Origin: CAJCIS01 sp965276755
Lineage (GTDB): Bacteria > Pseudomonadota > Alphaproteobacteria > Acetobacterales > Acetobacteraceae
Length of the DNA: 64,000 bases
Direction: 5' to 3'
Assembly: GCA_965276755.1 (NCBI GenBank)
Contig: OZ255625.1
Span: 2,852,001 to 2,916,000, forward strand
Each line of letters begins with the position of its first letter. Within the stretch, counting starts at the first letter, position 1. The position numbers and the translations under genes were made by a program. The notes below the pieces were generated by a model, which saw only the letters and a program-made list of their open reading frames with translations, did no database searches and was not told where the DNA came from. Shown piece by piece: positions 9,301 to 17,441 of this stretch.

Positions 9301-11016
9301 GCGCGGGAGGCGCGGGAGACGGCGCGGTGCGCGCTGGCCGAAGCTGTGGCGGCGCTGAGGGCGCTGGAGGATCAGGGCGCGCGTGCCCAAAGCCGCGCGG
9401 GCGCGCTGATGCCCCAGCAGGCGCGTCTGGCCGGCGAACGCGAGGAGATGGCCGCGATCCTGGCAGCTTGCCGCGCGGCGTGCGAGGCGCTGGCCGACCT
9501 GGACGCCGTCCAGGCGCACGCGCGCCAGGCCGACTTGGATGCCGAGGCGGCGGGCCGGGCGGCGGAGTCGGCGCGCCGGCTGGCCGCTGAGGCCGAGCAG
9601 ACTCAGGCGGACACGGCGCGCGCCTTCACGGCGCTGGATCGCCAAGTGGCCGAAGCGCGCCTGGCCACGGCTTCGGCCGAGCGGGCCTGGGACGCGGCGG
9701 CGGCGGCGCATGGGCGTGAGACGGATGGCCTGGCCGCAGCCCGTGCGGCCCAGGCGGCGTGCGCCGATCCCGCCGCTATGGCGGCAGCTTCGGTGGCGGC
9801 GCGGCAGGGCGTGGCGGATTGCAGGAGGCATGCGGCCGCACTCGGCGAGCAGCAGGCAGGGCTGGCAGCTTCCTTGGCCGAGGCGCAGGCCAGCCTGCCT
9901 GCCGTGGAGCAGGAGCGGGCGGCATGGTCGGAACGCCTGGCCGAGGCCGCGCGGCGCCGTGCCGCCCTGGCCGAGCGGGAGACCGAAGCGGCGGCGGCCT
10001 GCGCGACATGGGCGGCCGCACCTGGTGCGCTCGCCGCGCGAGCGGCGGCGCTGAGCGCGGCCGTGGCCGAGGCGGAGGCCACCCATGGCGGCGCGGCCAC
10101 CGCGCTGCGCACCGCCGAGGCACGGGCCGCCGAGGCGGCACGCGCGCAGCGTCTGGCCGAGGCCGCGCACGCGGCCTGCCAGCAGGCGCAGGCGCGCGGC
10201 GAGGGGCGTGCCGAAGCGGCGCGCGCGGCGGTGCGCGCCACGCTCGAACGCGCGGTCGAACGATTGGGGGCCGAGGCCAGCCTGCCGGAGGTCGGCCTGG
10301 CCGGCGAAGGTGCTGCCGAGGAGGAGCGCGCGCGCCGCCGCCACGAACGCCTGGTGCGCGAGCGCGACGAGATGGGGCCGGTCAATCTGCGCGCCGACAT
10401 CGAGCTGGCGGAAATCGAGGCGCGCATTGCGGGCATCGATGCGGACCGGGACGAGCTGGCCACGGCCATTGCCAAGTTGCGCGGCAGCATCGGCCACCTC
10501 AATCGTGAGGGGCGCGAGCGGCTGCGCGAAGTGTTTGCCCGCGTGGACTCGCAATTCCGCGCGCTGTTCACGCGCATGATGGGCGGCGGGCGCGCTCACC
10601 TGGCGCTGGTGGGCTCTGACGATCCGCTGGAAGCCGGGCTGGAAATCTACGCCGAGCCGCCCGGCAAGAAACTCTCCGCGCTGAGTTTGCTGTCTGGCGG
10701 GGAGCAGGCGCTGACCGCACTGAGTTTGATTTTCGCGGTGTTCGCCTGCACGCCGGCGCCGCTGGCCGTGCTGGACGAGGTCGATGCGCCGCTGGATGAT
10801 ATGAACGTGGAACGGTTCTGCGGGTTGCTGGATGACGTGGTGCGCGACACCGGCACGCGTTTTCTGGTGGTGACGCATCATCAGTTGACGATGAGCCGCA
10901 TGGATCGGCTGTATGGGGTGACGATGCAGGAACGCGGCGTGTCGCGCGTGCTGTCGGTGGATTTGCAGCGCGCGGCGGCCATGGTGGCGGAACCGGTGAT
11001 GCAGGCGGCGGAGTGA
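6316..11016 (+). CDS. smc: Chromosome segregation ATPase SMC with repeat-encoded N-terminal extension
   Basis: The conserved SMC head begins at about residue 54 (LTRLRISGFKSFAEP), with Walker A GPNGCGKSN. A very long Ala/Glu/Arg coiled coil follows, interrupted by a hinge with VPAGLEAAVAAVL and GDLWRWDGL near the middle. The C-terminal head has the signature LSGGEQALTALSLIF and Walker B AVLDEVDAPLDD. The protein organises and segregates chromosomes as an ATP-driven dimer with ScpA/B. It is about 1,513 residues without the extension, longer than the usual 1,150-1,250, and the extra length is in the coiled coil. The first 53 codons are a translated family A element. The start is taken as TTG 6316 because of the GAGGAG five bases upstream. 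No other standard start lies nearer the conserved region than a GTG inside the element itself. Confidence 0.93.
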   Translation: MEEDKAGGDVPSPPDPPSSVGTGLKQSPGGLGAWAESVGACADPPKARPTQPSLTRLRISGFKSFAEPTALEILPGLTGIVGPNGCGKSNVVEALRWAMGESSARSLRGGEMDDVIFAGTTARSSRNLAEVTITLQPGETPLPDPFGAEPELQVTRRIERGAGSAYRANGRELRARDVQTLFADLSSGARSCAMVSQGRVSALVQASPEDRRSVLEEAAGITGLYARRHEAELKLRAAETNLGRAEELRIQLDAGREGLRRQARQAARYRNISGLVRTAEAEFLAVLHARAQQASEAATSAQADAQQAAESAARAANAACAEMRHAETALPALREAESEARRALQRRQMAAESLAGEAERAQAALAEAQARLAVIRGDLGDAAAVQEDAQAALARLSTGAAALNARLAALPDEIALAQEGAARSVQDLADAEATADAASSQAAAAAAAAAQAWLATAEAARRQDEAAQLLAVADVAREVARAAMVGPDLLEAAEHRASEARQTCEAARARAVLADQEGARASALAAQAAARLAAERTRADAAQSRLDEAQDRAARLDAALQAVAGELAAAAAEAVAPERLEVARAAESQAHAMLAGAERAANAAERIHGEAGPACLAALSDRDRLEARRAQLQAAMADVQARQHRLYEEARALQAECAVQEAARPAPAQRHAAETALLQGQAAAERAGDAARHCAARCEAAAQALADARAEALAAVAERTRLAAEEAGTAQAAAGEHGKDGSSLLGSLDVPAGLEAAVAAVLTDAADTMEDGRATRFWRALAGLPREAPPPGCAALDALVSAPPALGRTLSRIALLHDGTDGDSLQAQLAPGWAVVSAEGDLWRWDGLVCRAGAPNAAALRLRLLARLREIRAALAPAMAREQAAASAQDLAETEAADAREADMRAQAMRLAAEHALAGLIRARDACTAQAEAVDARIAALEPALHRVQAQAHEAAAASGEAAEALGALAEPETAEAALALRREGAAAAATALEAAREARETARCALAEAVAALRALEDQGARAQSRAGALMPQQARLAGEREEMAAILAACRAACEALADLDAVQAHARQADLDAEAAGRAAESARRLAAEAEQTQADTARAFTALDRQVAEARLATASAERAWDAAAAAHGRETDGLAAARAAQAACADPAAMAAASVAARQGVADCRRHAAALGEQQAGLAASLAEAQASLPAVEQERAAWSERLAEAARRRAALAERETEAAAACATWAAAPGALAARAAALSAAVAEAEATHGGAATALRTAEARAAEAARAQRLAEAAHAACQQAQARGEGRAEAARAAVRATLERAVERLGAEASLPEVGLAGEGAAEEERARRRHERLVRERDEMGPVNLRADIELAEIEARIAGIDADRDELATAIAKLRGSIGHLNREGRERLREVFARVDSQFRALFTRMMGGGRAHLALVGSDDPLEAGLEIYAEPPGKKLSALSLLSGGEQALTALSLIFAVFACTPAPLAVLDEVDAPLDDMNVERFCGLLDDVVRDTGTRFLVVTHHQLTMSRMDRLYGVTMQERGVSRVLSVDLQRAAAMVAEPVMQAAE
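6331..6470 (+). repeat. Family A element with GGCGCATGCGCC tip, inside the smc frame (A3)
   Basis: The left arm is GGGGGGATGTGCCATCCCCC followed by CAGACCCCCCGTC. The right half ends in a hairpin: CTTGGGCGG at 6413-6421, a five-base bulge AATCA, the palindrome GTCGGCGCATGCGCCGAC at 6427-6444, then CCGCCCAAG. Read in the smc frame it encodes GGDVPSPPDPPS and GAWAESVGACADPPK. The same hairpin occurs inverted at 48746-48786. Confidence 0.85.
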
Positions 11017-11017
11017 A

Positions 11018-11072
11018 AAGGAAGAAAGCAGTCCTTTTTTGAAAAAAAGGACCAAAAAACTTTTTTCTGTTC
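11018..11072 (+). repeat. Family C AT-rich hairpin unit after smc (C1)
   Basis: GTCCTTTTTT, a G, then AAAAAAAGGAC forms a strong hairpin immediately after the smc stop codon, followed by CAAAAAACTTTT. On RNA it would act like a rho-independent terminator. It is a single-arm copy of the unit found as inverted pairs at 17295-17401 and 51848-51972. Confidence 0.8.
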
Positions 11073-11151
11073 GCCAACAGTGCCGGTTATCATCTGTCCT
11101 TTCAAAGAACAGTTTCGCTCCACAAGGTGAGATCAGCCTGGAAGGTTAGAC

Positions 11152-11619
11152 GTGTCTCTTAGGTTCATATTTGCGGTCCGATCGGTCGACTTATTTGCTG
11201 TCGTACAAAGAGGATTGGATGGCAGCAAGCACTCAGTCATACATTCGGCTTCGGGGTTTGCGTTTCGAGAGACTAACGTAGATGCAGAATTCCTGTCGTT
11301 GGGATTGACGGAAAGGTTCACAATAAAACAGCCCCCGCTCAACACCGCCTTGATTTTTAGGGCCCCGCTAGACGCGCTAAGAGACGGATTCCCAAGGTTC
11401 ATTATAACTGGAGTACTTTTTGAAAGCGCTGAATTGTCTCCCATCGAAAAAGTTAGCATCACTCTGCAAGCGATCACGTCGAGTGTCTCGGCATTCAATC
11501 TTGACCAAAGCGAAGGGTTGCCACGAGGCCAAGTTGGTGTTGTAGGTTTGTCTGACTTCTATTTGGAAACAAGTGCATTATCTGGTGAGCAGCTACTGGA
11601 ATTGCTGAACAAGATATAA
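11152..11619 (+). CDS. Orphan hypothetical protein, AT-richer than its surroundings
   Basis: I do not recognise this 155-residue product. It starts at GTG 11152 (SLRFIFAVRSVDLF) and has alternating hydrophobic beta-like segments such as FPRFIITGVLFESAE and KVSITLQAITSSVSAF. There is no signal peptide and no membrane span. Base composition is visibly poorer in G and C than the flanking genes (near half by eye), and codon use lacks the strong third-position GC bias seen elsewhere. Both suggest recent acquisition. A 121-codon frame on the other strand (11133-11498) is less protein-like. The gene sits between smc and a convergent acyl-CoA ligase gene, with no operon partner. Confidence 0.5.
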   Translation: MSLRFIFAVRSVDLFAVVQRGLDGSKHSVIHSASGFAFRETNVDAEFLSLGLTERFTIKQPPLNTALIFRAPLDALRDGFPRFIITGVLFESAELSPIEKVSITLQAITSSVSAFNLDQSEGLPRGQVGVVGLSDFYLETSALSGEQLLELLNKI

Positions 11620-11723
11620 TGCCGACGTGCATTCTTCGGCAACGTTCAGGCAGAACATCGGGATCCGGATCCTGACCTTGTTCCCGTTTTTCTCTAAAAC
11701 AACTAGGCGCGCCCAACGCGTAT

Positions 11724-13385
11724 CTAAACAGATGACGGGGGGTCTGGGGGGGATGGCACATCCCCCCCAGCTTCATACTGCTTCCTAAGCGCTTTCTTAT
11801 CCAGCTTCCCTACACTCGTCTTAGCAATGGCAGACGCGAAAATCACCCGATCCGGCAGCGCATACTTGGAAAGCTCGCCGCTTTCCACATGCGTCATGAC
11901 AAGCGCCTTGATCGCCGCCTCGTCCTGCACCGCGCAATCCCGGCACACCACGATGGCCACTGGCCTCTCCCCCCAGCGCACATCCGGCAGCCCGATCACC
12001 GCGACTTCGGCGACACTCGGGTGCCCCGCGATGATATCTTCAAGCGCCAGGCTGGACACCCATTCCCCGCCGGTCTTGATGACATCCTTGATGCGATCGG
12101 TGATTTGCAAAAAGCCGTGTTCGTCGACGACGCCGATATCGCCGGTGTGCAGCCAGCCGCCGTCCCACAAGGCCGCCGAGCCTTGCGGGTTGCGCGTGTA
12201 CCCCATCGTCAGCCACGGCGCGCGCAGCACGACTTCGCCGGCGGAGACGCCATCATGCGGCAGCGGGGCACCGTTTGCGTCATGGATTTGCAGATCGACG
12301 AGCGGCACGGGCCTGCCGGCGCGGCAGCGATAGGTGATCTCGTCCTCCGTGCCGTCTGCCAGATGCGGGGGCGGCTGGGAGATGGTGACGATCGGCCCCG
12401 TTTCCGACATGCCATAGCCGGAAAACACGTCCACGCCGCGCGCGAGCAGCGTGCGCGCCAGCGGTCGGGGCAGGGCGCTCCCGCCGATGATCACGCGCCA
12501 GCCGCGCAGATCGATGCCGTCGGCCGCGCCGAGGAACATCTGCATGATGGTCGGCACGCAATGGGAAAAGGTGACGCGTTGCTCAACAAACAAACGCACG
12601 AGCAATTCGGGAATATAGCGGCCGGGATAGACCTGCTTCATGCCGCGCACGAAGGTCACGTAAGGATTTCCCCACGCCTGGACATGAAACATCGGCGTGA
12701 TCGGCATATAGACATCGGCCGAATTGATCGGCAGCGCGATCAGCGTGCCCAGCGCATGCAGCACGATCTGGCGATGGCTGTAGAAGACGCCCTTGGGCAG
12801 GCCGGTCGTGCCCGTGGTGTAGAACGTGGTGGCGCGGGTGCGTTCGTCAAAATCGGGGAAGATGTGGCGCGGGTCGCCGGCGGCGATCAGGGCTTCGTAT
12901 TCGCCGTGCCAGGTGATGCCTTCGGGCACCTGGCCGTCATCATCGATGCAGATCAAGCGCGGCGCTGCGCTCAGCTCCGGCAACATGGCTTGCAGGACCG
13001 GCAGGAATTCCGTGTTGCACAGAATAATGCCCGCGCCGGTGTGATTGAGCGTGTAGAGGATCTGTTCGGGTGAGAGCCGTATATTCACGGTCTGCAGCAC
13101 TGCACCCAGCATGGGAATGGCGAAGAAGCATTCCAGGTAGCGGTGACTGTCCCAATCCATGACGGCCACGGTGTCGCCGGTGCGCACGCCGATGGCAGTC
13201 AGCGCACTGCCCAGGCGCGCGACGCGCTCGCCGAACTGCCGGTATGTGAAGCGCGCGCGATCGCGATAGACGATCTCCTGCCACGGATATTGGCGCAGCG
13301 GCGTGATCAGGAGCTGCTTGATGATCAGGGGGTAATCGTAGGCCGCGCCGGCGGCGTCTTGCGGCGCTGTTTGCTCGGCGCTCAT
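11724..13385 (-). CDS. Medium/long-chain fatty acid-CoA ligase (AMP-binding), C-terminus encoded by a repeat
   Basis: This adenylate-forming ligase (553 aa) has the P-loop TTGTTGLPKG near residue 190, the GYGMSETGP motif, the hinge WLHTGDIGVVDEHGFLQITD and the catalytic-lysine region KTSVGKLDKKALRKQY. It should activate fatty or other carboxylic acids to acyl-CoA via acyl-adenylates; chain-length preference cannot be read from sequence. Family members normally end soon after the KALRKQY segment. Here the frame continues into a family A arm and adds EAGGDVPSPPDPPSSV before a TAG at 11724. The ATG at 13385 is the natural start. The gene is divergent from the PAP2 gene. Confidence 0.88.
   Translation of the reverse strand: MSAEQTAPQDAAGAAYDYPLIIKQLLITPLRQYPWQEIVYRDRARFTYRQFGERVARLGSALTAIGVRTGDTVAVMDWDSHRYLECFFAIPMLGAVLQTVNIRLSPEQILYTLNHTGAGIILCNTEFLPVLQAMLPELSAAPRLICIDDDGQVPEGITWHGEYEALIAAGDPRHIFPDFDERTRATTFYTTGTTGLPKGVFYSHRQIVLHALGTLIALPINSADVYMPITPMFHVQAWGNPYVTFVRGMKQVYPGRYIPELLVRLFVEQRVTFSHCVPTIMQMFLGAADGIDLRGWRVIIGGSALPRPLARTLLARGVDVFSGYGMSETGPIVTISQPPPHLADGTEDEITYRCRAGRPVPLVDLQIHDANGAPLPHDGVSAGEVVLRAPWLTMGYTRNPQGSAALWDGGWLHTGDIGVVDEHGFLQITDRIKDVIKTGGEWVSSLALEDIIAGHPSVAEVAVIGLPDVRWGERPVAIVVCRDCAVQDEAAIKALVMTHVESGELSKYALPDRVIFASAIAKTSVGKLDKKALRKQYEAGGDVPSPPDPPSSV
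11729..11774 (-). repeat. Family A single arm overlapping the ligase 3' end (A4)
   Basis: GATGACGGGGGGTCTGGGGG followed by GGATGGCACATCCCCCCCAG is a complete arm. It supplies the last 15 or so codons of the acyl-CoA ligase gene. No partner arm is present. Confidence 0.85.
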
Positions 13386-13498
13386 CGATTTTCGGTGCCT
13401 GCAATCTCGGTCTGGTTGTGTCGGGGCACCAACCCTGGGCTAAGACGTGCCAGGCCGCAACAACGGAGGCCCGCAACAGGAAGAGCTGGGGCCGAGCG

Positions 13499-14047
13499 AT
13501 GCAGGCTTTGACCGATCTGGCTGACTTGGCGGTGCTGCTGCCGCTGGGGCTGTGCGTAGCGGGGTGGTTGTGGGCCGGCGGCTGGCGGCGTGGTGCCGCA
13601 CTGTGGCTGGGCGGGTTGGCGCTGGTGCTGGCGGCGATGCTGGCGGCCAAGCTGGCGCTGCTGGGCTGCCCGCGGCCGGGCGCGGTGCTGGCCAGCCCCA
13701 GCGGGCACACGGCGGCGGCGGCTTACGTCTATGGCGGAATTGCCGCGCTCGTGCTGCGGGTGCGTCTATCCGCCGTGTTGGTGCTGGGCGTGGTTGCGGC
13801 GGCGTTGTTCGGTCTAAGCCGCGTTTTGCTTCATGCGCATAGCGTGGCCGAGGTGGTGGCGGGCGGTGCGGTGGGCGTGGGCGTGCTGTGCGCCTTTGCC
13901 TGGCTCGGCGGGCCGGTGCCGGGCGGCTTGCGGGCGCAGAGATTGCTGTTCGTCGGGGCACCTTTGCTGATTGTGCTGCATGGGTTTCGGCTGAATGCGG
14001 AGCCGCGGGTGCGGCTGGCGGCCTGGTGGTTGGGGTTTTGTTTCTAA
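13499..14047 (+). CDS. PAP2-superfamily membrane phosphatase
   Basis: This 182-residue, highly hydrophobic protein has about five predicted spans. It has the PAP2 motifs SPSGHTAAAA (around residue 67) and SRVLLHAHSVAEVVAGG (around residue 105), with the catalytic histidines. Family members dephosphorylate lipid substrates such as phosphatidic acid or undecaprenyl pyrophosphate in the membrane; the substrate here is unknown. ATG 13499 is chosen because the first hydrophobic helix (LADLAVLLPLGLCVAGW) starts a few residues later. The gene is divergent from the ligase gene and is followed by a family A element. Confidence 0.8.
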   Translation: MQALTDLADLAVLLPLGLCVAGWLWAGGWRRGAALWLGGLALVLAAMLAAKLALLGCPRPGAVLASPSGHTAAAAYVYGGIAALVLRVRLSAVLVLGVVAAALFGLSRVLLHAHSVAEVVAGGAVGVGVLCAFAWLGGPVPGGLRAQRLLFVGAPLLIVLHGFRLNAEPRVRLAAWWLGFCF

Positions 14048-14050
14048 TAA

Positions 14051-14180
14051 AAAGGCTGGGGGAGATGTGCCATCCCCCCCAGACCCCCCGTCATTATTTA
14101 AGCCGGGGCCCTAAAATCGACGGGGGGTCTGGGGGGGGCTGACGTATACGTCAGCCCCCCCCCCAAGGCCCCCCAGCCTT
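14051..14180. repeat. Family A element with one GTATAC tip (A5)
   Basis: The left arm CTGGGGGAGATGTGCCATC with CCCCCCAG is followed by ACCCCCCGTCATTATTTAAG. The partner, ATCGACGGGGGGTCTGGGG, then carries the 20-base palindrome GGCTGACGTATACGTCAGCC at 14137-14156. It shows that the two arms of one element can carry different tips. It lies between two genes on the same strand. Confidence 0.85.
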
Positions 14181-14236
14181 TCCTTGCCCTCGCCTTACCG
14201 CCGTGCGACACGCGCACAAAACAAACAGGGGATTTC

Positions 14237-15670
14237 ATGCTCAACCGCCTTCTGGGCGCCTGCGCGCTCGCGTGCCTGGCCGCCTTGCCCGCCGCCGCAC
14301 AAACCTCCAAGACGCTCAAGCATCAGCCGCCCAACGGCGCGGGCATCGGCTTTCTGATGACCGACGGCACCGTGCTCTATCAGGGCAACAGCCTTTCGGC
14401 CTGGTACAAGCTGACGCCTGACATCAACGGCAGCTACGTCAATGGCACATGGTCCCAGATCGCCAGCCTGCCCGCCGGTTACGTGCCGGACGCCTTTGCC
14501 TCCGACGTGCTGGCCGACGGTCGGCTGGTCATCATGGGCGGCGAATACAATAACGGCAATTTCACGCTGACCGATCTCTGTGCCGTCTATGACCCTGCGG
14601 CCAATACCTGGACGCCGCTCAACCCGCCTGCCGGTTGGGATTTCATCGGCGACAGCCCATCCAGCGTGCTGGCCGATGGCCGCCTGCTGCTCGGCCGCAA
14701 GCTGGACAAGCGCATTGCCGCACTCGACCCTGCCACGCTGACCTGGACGGAACTCTCCAGCAAGGGCAAGCACGATTTCAATGCCGAAGAAGGCTGGACG
14801 CTGCTGCCCAACGGCACCGTGCTGACCTACGACGTGAAAAAGGCGCCCAATTCGGAGATCTATAATCCCGCGGTGCAGCGCTGGGCCTCGGCCGGCAGCA
14901 CGATCGTGTCGCTGAACAGCCCGCCTTCGACCAAGTCCATCGGCTATGGCAACGGCATGGTCTATCATCCCCCTGGCGAGGTGGGCCCGGGCATCCTGCG
15001 CCCCGATGGCACCGTCTTTGCCACGGGCGGTACGCCCAAGGGCGGCAATCACGGCTTTACCGCGGTGTTCACGCCAAATGGCAATAGCGGCAGTTGGGCG
15101 GCAGGCCCATCTTTTCCCAACGGCGAAGATTCCGGCGACAGCTTTGCCGCCCTGCTGCCGGACGGCAACGTGCTGGTCGAGTCCGAAAGCGGCCGGCTGT
15201 ATGAATTCGATGGCACGTCGCTGAAGGCAACCGCCATCAGCGGCAACGGCAACAGCCTTCTGGTTCTGCCGACGGGGCAAGTGCTGGTTGGCGGCAGTTA
15301 CGTCTATGTCTCCTCGGGCAGCGCCAATCCCGCCTGGGCGCCGAGCATTACGAACGCACCGACAACGATTGCGCGCGGATCAAGCTACGTGATCAGCGGC
15401 ACGCAATTCAACGGCCTGTCGCAAGCGCAGGCGTTCGGTGACGAGTACCAGACCGCGACCAATTACCCGCTGGTGCGCATTACCAACACCGCCACCGGCC
15501 ACGTCTTCTACGCGCATACGCATGACCACAGCACAATGGGCGTGGCGACGGGCAGCGCGCCCGTATCGACGCATTTCGACGTGTCCGCGGCGACGGAGAA
15601 GGGCACGAGTACGATGGAAGTCATCGCCAACGGGATTGCCTCGACCCCGGTGACCGTGACGGTTCAATAG
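14237..15670 (+). CDS. Secreted kelch-type beta-propeller protein
   Basis: The 477-residue product has a clear signal peptide (LLGACALACLAALPAAAQ). Repeated propeller blades of the form LADGRLVIMGGEYN and LLPNGTVLTYDV follow. The C-terminal domain has VRITNTATGHVFYAHTHDHS, like the domain that closes galactose-oxidase-type kelch proteins. I see no galactose-oxidase copper ligands that I can assign, so an enzymatic role is not claimed. The ATG at 14237 has an AGGGG seven bases upstream. It probably acts in the periplasm or outside the cell. The next gene, a secreted haloperoxidase-like protein, is 106 bases downstream on the same strand and may be co-transcribed. Confidence 0.75.
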   Translation: MLNRLLGACALACLAALPAAAQTSKTLKHQPPNGAGIGFLMTDGTVLYQGNSLSAWYKLTPDINGSYVNGTWSQIASLPAGYVPDAFASDVLADGRLVIMGGEYNNGNFTLTDLCAVYDPAANTWTPLNPPAGWDFIGDSPSSVLADGRLLLGRKLDKRIAALDPATLTWTELSSKGKHDFNAEEGWTLLPNGTVLTYDVKKAPNSEIYNPAVQRWASAGSTIVSLNSPPSTKSIGYGNGMVYHPPGEVGPGILRPDGTVFATGGTPKGGNHGFTAVFTPNGNSGSWAAGPSFPNGEDSGDSFAALLPDGNVLVESESGRLYEFDGTSLKATAISGNGNSLLVLPTGQVLVGGSYVYVSSGSANPAWAPSITNAPTTIARGSSYVISGTQFNGLSQAQAFGDEYQTATNYPLVRITNTATGHVFYAHTHDHSTMGVATGSAPVSTHFDVSAATEKGTSTMEVIANGIASTPVTVTVQ

Positions 15671-15776
15671 CGGCGATGGGCGCGGCGGCGGCCTGCCACC
15701 GCGCTGCTTGACGTAACGATTGGCACGGGTTTGCGCTTGCGCTATGGTTGCAGGCACAACTGGAGGCACAGTCGTG

Positions 15777-17297
15777 ATGAGCGCCATTGCATTCCGCCGC
15801 ATCGTTGTGCTGGCACTCGTCCTTGGGGCGGCCACGCCGCTTCGCGCCCAACCTGCGCTGAGTGCGGCCAGTTCGGCGGAAATGCAGACCTTGTTGAGCG
15901 GCCAGATCGGCAAATTGCCGGTGGATTTCTCCGACCGCGCGCCGCCGCGCGTGCCGAGCAGTCCTTACGATCGGCTGTTCATGTGGAATGAGATCGGCCT
16001 GGACACGACAGCCATCGACCACACGCCACCCAAGCCTAAAGGCCGCCGCTTCCACGTCTTTGGCGAACAATTCGGCCCGGCGCGATCGGCGCGGGCCATG
16101 GCTATCATCAATATCGCGGCGTTCGAGGCGGTCAACGCCATTACGCACAGCTACAAGAGCTATACGGGCCTGGCGCCGGTTTCGGGCGATGTGTCGATGG
16201 ATTGTGCCATCGCGCGCGCCAGCCACGATGCGCAGGTGTGGCTCTACCCATCGCAGGCGCCGCGGCTGGATGCGATTTTTCGCAGGGACGTCAAGACGAT
16301 TCACGCCAGCCCGCGCGCGCGCGAAAGGGGTGACGATCTGGGCCGTGCCGCGGCGCAATCGATCATCGTGCTGCGCACCAAGGATGGCTCGGAACTTGCC
16401 GAGCCGATCGTGGGGGTGGATTTCATCCCCAAGATGGGGCCGGGCTACTGGTCACCCGATCCGATCAGCAAGATCAAGATCGCGCTGGGCGCATTCTGGC
16501 ATTCCGTCAAGCCGTTCGTGATCCAGTCCTCGGACCAGTTCCGCGCGCCGGCGCCGCCGGCCCTGACGAGCGAGGCTTACACGCGGGCGTTCTTAAGCAC
16601 CGACCGGCTGGGCGGCGATCCGAAAAACGGCACGCCGACGGAGCGCACGTCGCGCGAAAAGCTGATGGGGATCTACTGGACCTATGACGGCACGCCCGCC
16701 TTGTGCGCGCCGCCGCGGCTCTACAACCAGGTTGCCCGCACGCTCGCCTTTGCGCAGGGCCTGGGGCGCGTGGACGATGCCGCGCGCTACCTGGCGCTGG
16801 TCAACACGGCCATGGCGGATGCTGCGCTGTCGGCGTGGGACAGCAAATGGTATTATCAATTCTGGCGTCCGGTGACCGCAATCCGCGCCGCCGATACGGA
16901 CGGCAATCCGCGCACGCACCAAGACCCGACCTGGTATCCGCTGGGCGCGCAGGCGACGAATACCGAGGGGCCGAATTTCACCCCGCCCTTTCCGGCGTAC
17001 CCGTCGGGTCACGCAACGATTGGCGGCGCGCTGTTTGAAATCATGCGGCATTACTGGCCCGACAAGACGCCGTTCACCTTTACGTCGGACGAATACAACG
17101 GCGAGAACCGCAACATTTATGGCAAGATCCTGCCGCTGCACCCGCTGAGCTATCGCTCGTTCAGCGATGCGGAATACGACAATGCGGAGAGCCGGATTTG
17201 GATTGGCGTGCATTGGCAATTCGATGCGGATCAAGGGATTAAGATGGGCAATCGAGTGGCGGACTATGTGTTTGCGCATGCGTTTGAAAGAAAGTAA
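15777..17297 (+). CDS. Vanadium-dependent haloperoxidase/PAP2-like secreted enzyme
   Basis: The 506-residue protein has a signal peptide (MSAIAFRRIVVLALVLGAA). Its C-terminal part has the phosphatase/haloperoxidase signature: FPAYPSGHATIGG (Ser-Gly-His) and ESRIWIGVHWQFDADQG (Arg and His). The lysine/arginine-bearing segment expected upstream is plausibly around WYYQFWRPVTAIR. These residues bind vanadate or phosphate in vanadium chloroperoxidases and bacterial acid phosphatases. The sequence alone does not decide between halide oxidation and phosphatase activity. ATG 15777 is chosen because GGAGG lies ten bases upstream and the signal peptide starts there. A family C inverted pair follows the stop codon at once. 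Confidence 0.82.
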   Translation: MSAIAFRRIVVLALVLGAATPLRAQPALSAASSAEMQTLLSGQIGKLPVDFSDRAPPRVPSSPYDRLFMWNEIGLDTTAIDHTPPKPKGRRFHVFGEQFGPARSARAMAIINIAAFEAVNAITHSYKSYTGLAPVSGDVSMDCAIARASHDAQVWLYPSQAPRLDAIFRRDVKTIHASPRARERGDDLGRAAAQSIIVLRTKDGSELAEPIVGVDFIPKMGPGYWSPDPISKIKIALGAFWHSVKPFVIQSSDQFRAPAPPALTSEAYTRAFLSTDRLGGDPKNGTPTERTSREKLMGIYWTYDGTPALCAPPRLYNQVARTLAFAQGLGRVDDAARYLALVNTAMADAALSAWDSKWYYQFWRPVTAIRAADTDGNPRTHQDPTWYPLGAQATNTEGPNFTPPFPAYPSGHATIGGALFEIMRHYWPDKTPFTFTSDEYNGENRNIYGKILPLHPLSYRSFSDAEYDNAESRIWIGVHWQFDADQGIKMGNRVADYVFAHAFERK

Positions 17298-17401
17298 GGA
17301 AGCAGTCCTTTTTTGAAAAAAAGGACCAAAAAACTTTTGACTGTTTGCCCTAAGTGATAAAAGTTTTTTGGTCCTTTTTTCAAAAAAGGACTGCTTCCTT
17401 C
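17295..17401. repeat. Family C complete three-hairpin element (C2)
   Basis: Here both arms are present. The first hairpin is GTCCTTTTTT with AAAAAAAGGAC, followed by CAAAAAACTTTTG. After a short loop come the partner AAAAGTTTTTTG and the mirror hairpin GTCCTTTTTT with AAAAAAGGAC. The two CAAAAAACTTTTG-type segments pair with each other, giving hairpin, central stem, hairpin. It lies between the haloperoxidase stop and the amidohydrolase start and could terminate transcription in both directions. Confidence 0.85.
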
Positions 17402-17441
17402 CTGCTTGCCTCCGCCCCCACCCCGTCGCAAGATCACCCCC

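Noticed and set aside
7993..11055. 1,020-codon open frame antisense to smc, and other long antisense frames within smc
   Set aside because: The high third-position GC of smc leaves antisense frames open. The products are Arg/Gly/Gln-rich with no recognisable motif.
11133..11498. 121-codon minus-strand frame overlapping the orphan gene
   Set aside because: Its Ser/Asn/Met-rich composition is less protein-like than the 155-codon plus-strand frame. It cannot be excluded but is not supported.
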